Assembly (NCBI GenBank): GCA_947491945.1
Contig: CANLLN010000009.1
Span: forward strand, 91,683 to 155,682
Direction: 5' to 3'
Length of the DNA: 64,000 bases
Source of the DNA: an uncultured Carboxylicivirga sp.
GTDB lineage: Bacteria; Bacteroidota; Bacteroidia; Bacteroidales; Marinilabiliaceae
The position numbers were made by a program, and so were the translations under genes. Below, piece after piece: positions 58,587 to 64,000 of this stretch. The notes beneath the pieces were generated by a model. The model saw only the letters and a program-made list of their open reading frames with translations. It was not told the origin of the DNA and searched no databases. Every line of letters begins with the position of its first letter. The first letter of the stretch is position 1.

Positions 58587-59349
58587 ATTCAATGTAAATT
58601 CTAAGGGTTAAAGTGTTGTTATCACTATTTTTATTGCTCTTGAAAACCGTATGGATATTGCTATTCACTTCCAATGGCTCATGGAAAGGGATAATCTCTT
58701 TTTTCATGTGACGCACTTTACGGTTAGCTGTCACCATGTAATCACGAAGTAAGAAGCTGTTGCCATTTACAAGCAGACTGATATTGCCACATTCGTATGG
58801 TTCCGGGCGTTTGTATTCCTGCTTGATATGCAAAAACACATCTTCACGTTTTTTATAAGCGAACATCAGGGTATGTTGGGCAATCAAGTCGGCAAATTCC
58901 AGATTATTCAGGTATTTACCTTTTTCGTAAAGACCAACTTCACCATAGAGGTAATCCGTAAATTCGTTAATGAATGTGTCGGTGATGTTTTGCTCCAGTT
59001 CTTCCTGCTCAGCTTCACTCAAACAAGTGTACTTGATATTCTGACTTAATATCCGGGTGATTTCAGGAAGCATATCACTTACAAAATAAGCCCGACTATC
59101 TTCCTCACTTGAACGTGTGCGCAAGTAGGAATAAAACAGGTCAACAATGCTATCCTGTTCCAATAAATCGGTTATCAGGTGCTTGGGGAAAGACAACAAC
59201 TCAGTTACATCCTCTAACTGACCATCCTGCTTTGCCGTGGCGTTCACAGCAATTCCGGTAATTAACTTACAAGATGCAGGTAGCAAGTCCTGAACGTTAA
59301 TGTGACTATTGTCTTTCGATTGGTGGGATATAACAAAGTATCTTTTCAT
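58573..59349 (-). CDS. Beta-rich protein with helical middle, particle cluster
   Basis: A 258-residue protein from ATG 59349 (MKRYFVISHQS); another ATG at 59379 would add ten residues. N- and C-terminal parts are beta-rich (NISLLVNGNSFLLRDYMV ... NTLTLRIYIEYEH) and flank a helical insertion (about 55-165, rich in Glu). No known family. It overlaps the next gene by 14 bases. A split beta-sandwich with a helical insert is one of the shapes expected of capsid or penton proteins. Confidence 0.5.
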   Translation of the reverse strand: MKRYFVISHQSKDNSHINVQDLLPASCKLITGIAVNATAKQDGQLEDVTELLSFPKHLITDLLEQDSIVDLFYSYLRTRSSEEDSRAYFVSDMLPEITRILSQNIKYTCLSEAEQEELEQNITDTFINEFTDYLYGEVGLYEKGKYLNNLEFADLIAQHTLMFAYKKREDVFLHIKQEYKRPEPYECGNISLLVNGNSFLLRDYMVTANRKVRHMKKEIIPFHEPLEVNSNIHTVFKSNKNSDNNTLTLRIYIEYEHE

Positions 59350-59395
59350 GTGATTGTGTTTGTCTTTCAATTGCCACATGGAACTCGCCAAAAGA

Positions 59396-59411
59396 ATAAT
59401 TCCGGAATTAT
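59396..59411. promoter_or_regulatory. 16-bp perfect palindrome between two particle genes
   Basis: ATAATTCCGGAATTAT lies in the gap between the genes at 58573-59349 and 59460-59840. It may be a repressor site or a weak terminator; no T-run follows on the minus strand. Confidence 0.35.
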
Positions 59412-59459
59412 GGTTGTTATTGTCGTGGCTCGTTTCATCTCGATGGGGGGTGATAAATT

Positions 59460-59840
59460 TTACTTGTTTACTTCGGCTAAGAGGTACACACGAACATCAT
59501 AGCTATCGCTTACTGCAAGGTTTTCGCTGTTGTCTTTGTAGATGATTCGAACAGGGCTGTTCTTGGCTTTCTCATCCACCGGAAAGGCAACATCCTGAAT
59601 ACTCATATCATCGTTGTGATGTAATAGTGCCACTTCGGTATCGTCCGGGATGATTTCAGTATCATCAATCCAAACCCTTAGAGTTGCACCCGGCAAAGCT
59701 TGTTGGTTCGACAAACGAAGAAAAATGCCCTTAATGCGGTCATGCTCCGTTTTGGTATTGCCGTTAAACTCGAAAGTCTGACCTTTCTTCACCTCAAACT
59801 TTACAACCTGTAGTTTCTTTATATTCTCTTGTGCTTCCAT
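59460..59840 (-). CDS. Small beta-sandwich protein, capsid candidate
   Basis: A 126-residue soluble protein made almost wholly of predicted strands: LQVVKFEVKKGQTFEFNG, RIKGIFLRLSN, ATLRVWIDDTEII, EVALLHHND, SPVRIIYKDN and SYDVRVYLLAEV, about eight strands, the number in a single jelly-roll. No membrane span or signal peptide. It sits between the arginine-rich protein and the 258-residue protein. No family recognised; a capsid or penton-like role is inference from strand count and neighbours. Confidence 0.5.
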   Translation of the reverse strand: MEAQENIKKLQVVKFEVKKGQTFEFNGNTKTEHDRIKGIFLRLSNQQALPGATLRVWIDDTEIIPDDTEVALLHHNDDMSIQDVAFPVDEKAKNSPVRIIYKDNSENLAVSDSYDVRVYLLAEVNK

Positions 59841-59912
59841 TCGTAATTAATTAGGAGAGAAAGGGAACGGCAGAAATACCGCCCCCTTTGCGATTATGAA
59901 CAAACTCAGTTA

Positions 59913-60758
59913 CTATGCTTTCTCTGTGATAGTACCCAGTAGCGTTACCTTAACGGCAGGATTAAACACCTTATCTCCGTTGTTGATAGCCTTTGGCATG
60001 TTCAACTTTGGCGTAATATCCATAGATGGTTTTAACCATTTTGGATTCGCCAGTTTGTACTGGAACTTACGCTTGGTCGTATCGGTATCATCGAATACGG
60101 CACATGAGATTTCAGGCATGATTACCTTAGTTCCCAAAGTCATTTCAAACGTACCGTTCAGGATTTGCGGTGGTAACGCAAACTGACCGAAGGCAAAATC
60201 TGCCGGATCAACATCTTCCTCCGATGCTCCATGAGCATACTCCAGAACAATGTCAGTTAACAAGAAGTACTTTCCGCTATCCAATTGCGCACGATTCAGG
60301 TTGGTACGTCCTGATTTCTTATCGTCTGATGCTTCCATCAAATCAATATCGGACTTATCCTTAATGCTCTTTACCGTGTAGATAGCTGCATCAACGGTTT
60401 GCATACGTGCATCTTTCAATGCCTTTTGAATCTCCGGTGGCAATTGCTGTCTGCGAAGCTCAAACTGACCTTTGGAAGTCAGGTTTCTGGTTAAACCAGT
60501 TTTTACAGCAACGCTTCTCGCACCTGCATTGTACGACCTGCGGACAGAACGTTTGCGACTGCTACGTCTGCGTGAACGTCTGGCTCTGCGCCTGCTTCTA
60601 CGACGTGAGCGACCTAAATCGCCAATGCCTTCGACCGCATCATCCTGGTCTTCCTCTTTTTCTAATGCGTCTTCTTCTTTATCAAGAATCGCTTCCTCTA
60701 AACCTTCAACCTCTTCCATTGAAGGATACAAATCATTTTGCTCGTTAATTTCTGCCAT
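59913..60758 (-). CDS. Arginine-rich-arm protein, major capsid candidate
   Basis: A 281-residue protein in three parts: an acidic leader (1-45), an extremely basic arm (about 50-78, mostly R and S after AVEGIGDLGR), and a beta-rich domain of about 180 residues (RNLTSKGQFELRR ... KYFLLTDIVLEYA, GTFEMTLGTKVIMPEI, KVTLLGTI). An acidic leader masking an arginine arm followed by a beta domain resembles capsid proteins with RNA/DNA-binding arms, but the similarity is architectural, not by homology. A nucleic-acid-binding core protein is the other option. Confidence 0.5.
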   Translation of the reverse strand: MAEINEQNDLYPSMEEVEGLEEAILDKEEDALEKEEDQDDAVEGIGDLGRSRRRSRRRARRSRRRSSRKRSVRRSYNAGARSVAVKTGLTRNLTSKGQFELRRQQLPPEIQKALKDARMQTVDAAIYTVKSIKDKSDIDLMEASDDKKSGRTNLNRAQLDSGKYFLLTDIVLEYAHGASEEDVDPADFAFGQFALPPQILNGTFEMTLGTKVIMPEISCAVFDDTDTTKRKFQYKLANPKWLKPSMDITPKLNMPKAINNGDKVFNPAVKVTLLGTITEKA

Positions 60759-60822
60759 GATTTTACTCTCTTTTGTGTTATTAAAAATTGATTAGTTCAA
60801 ATTGTATCAAAGGCTGATGGAA

Positions 60823-61485
60823 CTAGGATTCCATCATATCGCCCGAAAAGATGTCGTAGTCCATGCTGTCCGGGTCAAGGTTGGTTATCTTTCCAACTGT
60901 TTCTTCCTCGTCATCATCCGAACCGATTGGCTCATCTGACATAGAATAATCTCTTGCTGCGCTGCCCATTGGTTCATCGCTCATGCTAAAATCAGTGGCT
61001 GCACCGGAAACCGAGGCTTGGATTTCTCTTTCGATGTCAATATCTGCTGCCGGAAGAGCTTGAGTAACCGGATTTAATGCCTGTAATCCATCTATTTCCT
61101 CGTAATCGGTGTATTCATCACCCATTAAGCCCTCCAATCCTTGAAGAATGGTTTTACCTGTGGCTTTTTTCACGATGGATTCTACACCTGCACCTGCTGC
61201 ACCTACCAAACCAATTTTGACGTATTCATTCTTGGTGAACTGTGTAGCAACCAAACCACCCATAGTAACCGCTGCCGGAACGATGTAGGTTTTCATGTCC
61301 GAACCTAGTAGCCCGCTTACCGTTGGACTTTTTTCAAGCTTTTTAAGTGCATACTTACCAACAGCAAACCCTGCTACGGCAGCAATAGGCTTGCCTATGT
61401 TGTTGGTGGCTTTCATAAAGTCAATCTTTGTGGCGGTTGACCTTGTTCTTGCACGAGTTTGACTCGTAGTTTTTTTAACTGCCAT
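60823..61485 (-). CDS. Membrane protein with acidic repeated tail
   Basis: A 220-residue protein: a basic Thr/Arg-rich N-terminus, then three hydrophobic segments (about 34-50, 68-84, 93-107; PIAAVAGFAVGKYAL, IVPAAVTMGGLVAT, KIGLVGAAGAGV), a GLEGLMGDE linker and an acidic C-terminus with a near-exact repeat (FSMSDEPMGS and YSMSDEPIGS). It could be a lipid-core particle protein or a pore-type injection protein. No family recognised. Confidence 0.55.
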   Translation of the reverse strand: MAVKKTTSQTRARTRSTATKIDFMKATNNIGKPIAAVAGFAVGKYALKKLEKSPTVSGLLGSDMKTYIVPAAVTMGGLVATQFTKNEYVKIGLVGAAGAGVESIVKKATGKTILQGLEGLMGDEYTDYEEIDGLQALNPVTQALPAADIDIEREIQASVSGAATDFSMSDEPMGSAARDYSMSDEPIGSDDDEEETVGKITNLDPDSMDYDIFSGDMMES

Positions 61486-61517
61486 GTTTCTAATTTTTAT
61501 TTATTGAATTGCATTTG

Positions 61518-63860
61518 TTATTGAAGCGAGATGCTTCCCAATGATTTCTTCTCTGTGGATTTCTTAGGAGTTGATTTACTTCTTTGCTTATCATCCTTGC
61601 GGAACATGAAATAAGCTCCGGTTCCAATCAATGCTGCCACTCCCAGACCTATTCCAATTTTAGCCCCTTTGCTCATGCCTTTTTTCGGATTAACCGTAGC
61701 AGGGACACTTGCTGATTTCTGCATTGGCACAACCGGGGTGATTGGAGTAGTTACTTGCGGAACACTAATATTCGTAGGACTGATGGGGGTCATTGGTGTC
61801 AATGGCTGCACCATATCCTGCGTATTGTAGGATTGCGTATCCGTAGTTTGTGGAGCTGCTTGTCTGTTTGGAGCAACTTTGTTTTTGATTTTGGTAAAGA
61901 TGTTCTTTACAGGCTTGAGCCAGCTTTTGATTTTAGCCAGAACTCCGGTAGCTGCACCAACCGATGCTGCGGTAGCAACTGCACCCATTTGTCCTAGTTC
62001 AGCCAATTCGCCAATGGATTCCAGACCTTGTAAATCGGCTAATAATCCATCCATGCCTTTTAATGAGAAGTCGGAACTCTTTTGTTTTGCTCCTTTCAGA
62101 ATGGCTTTTCTCAGGTTCTTTTCTTTACCCTGTAATCCTTTAAAGAGCTTACGAACTCTGTTATGACGTTTCTTTAAATCCTTTAATTTCTTTGCATCAA
62201 TATTGTGTTTAGCTGCAAGGTTATCCGGTAAATAGGCATATTGTAGTTTCTTGGCGATGCCAAACATATTCAGGCGTAAGGCTGCCAATAAACCGTTACG
62301 AATGGCTATTGAAAGGGGATTAAAACGAACAACGGCTTTAACCACTTTCTTGGCTACCTTACCGATTTTCTTGCCAACACGTTTAATGGCTCTCCAAAAG
62401 CGACCTCTTCGCTTTCTTCTGCCCAGACCATCCATTTCATTTTCCAAATCGTCAAATTCCAGTAGCCCTTCAACCGCATCAACATCGTATTTAATCAATC
62501 CTTTTTCTGCAAGAGCTTCTTCAATGTCAGCCAGTTTATCCAATACTTTCTCTCGCTGTGGAGTGTGCCAGAACTTAATGGCTTGGTCAAGCATACTAAT
62601 GAACTGGTCAGGGTTCTGTATATGAGCCATCTTACCTTTATTCTCCTTGTTTTTAAGTAAGAAGTTACGGGTTCGTTTGAGGTAGTTTAATGTGGCTGCA
62701 TCCGGGTCACCAAGTCCGTTGACTGTATCTTCAAAGTCAATACCGGAAACAATGGCCATAAGGTCAGCATCATCATTTGCCATGCTTCCCCCGGCATAAT
62801 CAATTCCTGATAAAGCATAAATTGGTAAGCCCAATGAAGTAGAACCTGTTAATCCATCAATACCATGAACACCTGCAACCATTTGAAGAGGTGACATATT
62901 AAAGTCAGACTTCTCAAAGCTGTATGGCTTCTGGTAATCAAATTTGGAAAGTACTGGGTCGATGATAATCTCATCTTCGCTATCGCCAATGGCAGGAACA
63001 AAAACATAGATATGCTGAAAGTTCCTTTTACCATCGTATTTGGTAATTCTAAACTTGAATGGAATACCCAGGCATTTTAGGATAGAACCCACAAAAATGC
63101 TGTAATCATCGCAATCAATGCCGGATGATGTTTTGCCCTGCTGCTTGAACCTGATTTGACCATCTAGCCAACTGCGGGCAGGTGTACGAAGTTGTTCCGT
63201 TCCGTTTTCATCTTTGTGATATTGCAGGTAGGAGTAGGAAAAATTAAAGATGTTCCGGCAGGTACTTTTCAGTGAATCGCCTTGCAGCATTTTAGCCAAG
63301 TCTTCAACTTCGAGGTAGTGTTCGGCAACCAAGTCAATACAACTTTCAACGGTTTCCAGAACATTACCGTTCTTTACAAATACATCTTTGCCGGATGCTT
63401 TTTTTATGAGGTGATTGTATCTGCGACCGTCTTTTGTATTACGAGGGCCGGAAACAATACCCAATTCTCCCAATGCTAATCCGCTCATATTATCGTCTGT
63501 TAAATTTTGAGTAGTGGTAATAGTTTCCCCATTCACGCTGATGGTTAGCGTAAAGGTCATATCGGCTTTAAGCTGCTGCGTGTTCTGAAGTGCAGCCATA
63601 GTCAAGCCTTTACCCATTAGATTCAGGTAAGGCACTTGAAATAAGATTTCCGGTTCTTGTGATTTGCCTGCCGGAATGGTCAGACCTTTAATATCAGGGG
63701 TGGAATAAGCGATTGCCGAACCTTTGTATTTGGCTACAACTTGGTTAACAGCTAACGTGATAGGAGCTTTTGTAGGGTTATAACAGCGAAGTTTTACAGC
63801 AAACTGAACTTCCTGAAAGTCCAGTTTATGAATACGAAAACCAAGGAGTGCAAAGTTCAT
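61518..63860 (-). CDS. LEA-like/transglutaminase-like protein with cationic domain
   Basis: A protein of at least 780 residues. Residues 8-125 resemble a LEA14/WHy beta-sandwich (VQFAVKLRCYNPTKAPITLA ... IPAGKSQEPEILFQ). Residues 165-305 are a transglutaminase-like domain with the triad C250 (GIDCDDYS), H283 (FQHIYVF) and D301 (IIDPVL). After an acidic stretch and the site MDGLGRRKRRGRF, a cationic amphipathic region (about 495-610) is followed by a helical hairpin (AATAASVGAATGVLA), a Pro/Thr linker and a membrane span (about 748-766). The frame stays open upstream (AAVGGGFYLIKKGKKLLSGAK precedes Met1 without any ATG) until an IS-like end, so the true N-terminus, with a probable membrane anchor, has probably been lost. 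Confidence 0.72.
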   Translation of the reverse strand: MNFALLGFRIHKLDFQEVQFAVKLRCYNPTKAPITLAVNQVVAKYKGSAIAYSTPDIKGLTIPAGKSQEPEILFQVPYLNLMGKGLTMAALQNTQQLKADMTFTLTISVNGETITTTQNLTDDNMSGLALGELGIVSGPRNTKDGRRYNHLIKKASGKDVFVKNGNVLETVESCIDLVAEHYLEVEDLAKMLQGDSLKSTCRNIFNFSYSYLQYHKDENGTEQLRTPARSWLDGQIRFKQQGKTSSGIDCDDYSIFVGSILKCLGIPFKFRITKYDGKRNFQHIYVFVPAIGDSEDEIIIDPVLSKFDYQKPYSFEKSDFNMSPLQMVAGVHGIDGLTGSTSLGLPIYALSGIDYAGGSMANDDADLMAIVSGIDFEDTVNGLGDPDAATLNYLKRTRNFLLKNKENKGKMAHIQNPDQFISMLDQAIKFWHTPQREKVLDKLADIEEALAEKGLIKYDVDAVEGLLEFDDLENEMDGLGRRKRRGRFWRAIKRVGKKIGKVAKKVVKAVVRFNPLSIAIRNGLLAALRLNMFGIAKKLQYAYLPDNLAAKHNIDAKKLKDLKKRHNRVRKLFKGLQGKEKNLRKAILKGAKQKSSDFSLKGMDGLLADLQGLESIGELAELGQMGAVATAASVGAATGVLAKIKSWLKPVKNIFTKIKNKVAPNRQAAPQTTDTQSYNTQDMVQPLTPMTPISPTNISVPQVTTPITPVVPMQKSASVPATVNPKKGMSKGAKIGIGLGVAALIGTGAYFMFRKDDKQRSKSTPKKSTEKKSLGSISLQ

Positions 63861-63920
63861 TTTTGCACCGGACAGGAGTTTCTTGCCTTTTTTAATCAGG
63901 TAAAAACCACCGCCAACGGC

Positions 63921-64000
63921 TGCTGGATATTCCGGTCATGCTGACCCCCTTCTCCGGATATTGACCCCTTAGACATTGGATATGGTCAAAGAGCGTGATG
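63921..64000. mobile_element. Partial IS21-like insertion-sequence end
   Basis: From about 63921 the sequence changes to two related direct words, TTCCGGTCATGCTGACCCC (63930-63948) and CTCCGGATATTGACCCC (63952-63968), of the CCGG...TGACCCC type recalled from the multiple terminal repeats of Bacteroidota IS21-family elements. The rest of the element lies beyond the window. Exact boundary not determinable. Confidence 0.5.

Noticed and set aside
59396..59411. Palindrome as origin of replication
   Set aside because: Only one 16-bp palindrome, with no iterons, AT-rich unwinding region or replication initiator gene nearby.

Overview
The window reads as Bacteroidota DNA (Bacteroidales/Marinilabiliales-like; exact taxon not determinable here). 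The markers are a SusC/SusD pair, a hybrid two-component regulator, BACON repeats, T9SS sorting tails, Bacteroides-type conjugation genes (TraI-N, MobA/B) and the CYTGLAYIDI-type tyrosine recombinase. No rRNA and no CRISPR array were seen.

Layout. (1) 1-9.3 kb: transfer module of a conjugative element, all on +: the 3' end of a traI-like gene, traJ, traK, traL, traM, traN, a TraG-type coupling protein and a DUF3945-like gene, then a terminator, a ribbon-helix-helix mobilization protein and a relaxase. (2) 9.5-34.3 kb: a glycan-utilisation locus. Sulfatase, GH20, GH18 with two LamG domains, a LamG protein and the hybrid sensor-regulator are on -; a GH2 beta-galactosidase, BACON-GH16, SusC, SusD and a degenerate sulfatase-like lipoprotein are on +. 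The enzyme set suggests a sulfated glycan built of galactose and N-acetylglucosamine. (3) 34.3-36.1 kb: an ISL3-family insertion sequence. Immediately to its right lies a xylose isomerase gene lacking its first ~135 codons; the missing part is not on the other side and no target duplication is visible, so the junction is a rearrangement or an assembly join. A complete xylE-type symporter follows. (4) 39.4 kb: tRNA-Ser(GCT), used as the attachment site of a second mobile element. (5) 39.5 kb to beyond the window: an integrated virus-like element. It starts with repeats and a tyrosine integrase, then (all on -) a nucleotide kinase, a prokaryotic viperin, a large PD-(D/E)XK-nuclease-like protein, a lysis set (GH108 muramidase, holin-like protein, membrane coiled-coil protein), a P-loop ATPase, a lysine-rich protein, a strawberry-notch-type helicase, an adenine-methylase-like protein and a long run of probable particle proteins. 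The latter include a fibre with nine 49-residue repeats, a membrane-anchored lysin, several beta-rich or single-span membrane proteins, an arginine-rich protein and a LEA-like/transglutaminase-like protein. An IS21-like end appears to cut the last gene near 63.92 kb.

Most interesting: the viperin operon and the nuclease-like gene are each preceded by the same nested inverted-repeat leader abutting the start codon (inner TTAGC-N5-GCTA plus an outer stem). This suggests one co-regulated antiviral cassette carried by the element. The element shows no recognisable terminase, portal or tail-tube gene in its 24 kb, but has a fibre, two muralytic enzymes, many small membrane proteins and candidate jelly-roll-size proteins. 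It is therefore a candidate for an undescribed, possibly tail-less, Bacteroidota provirus family.
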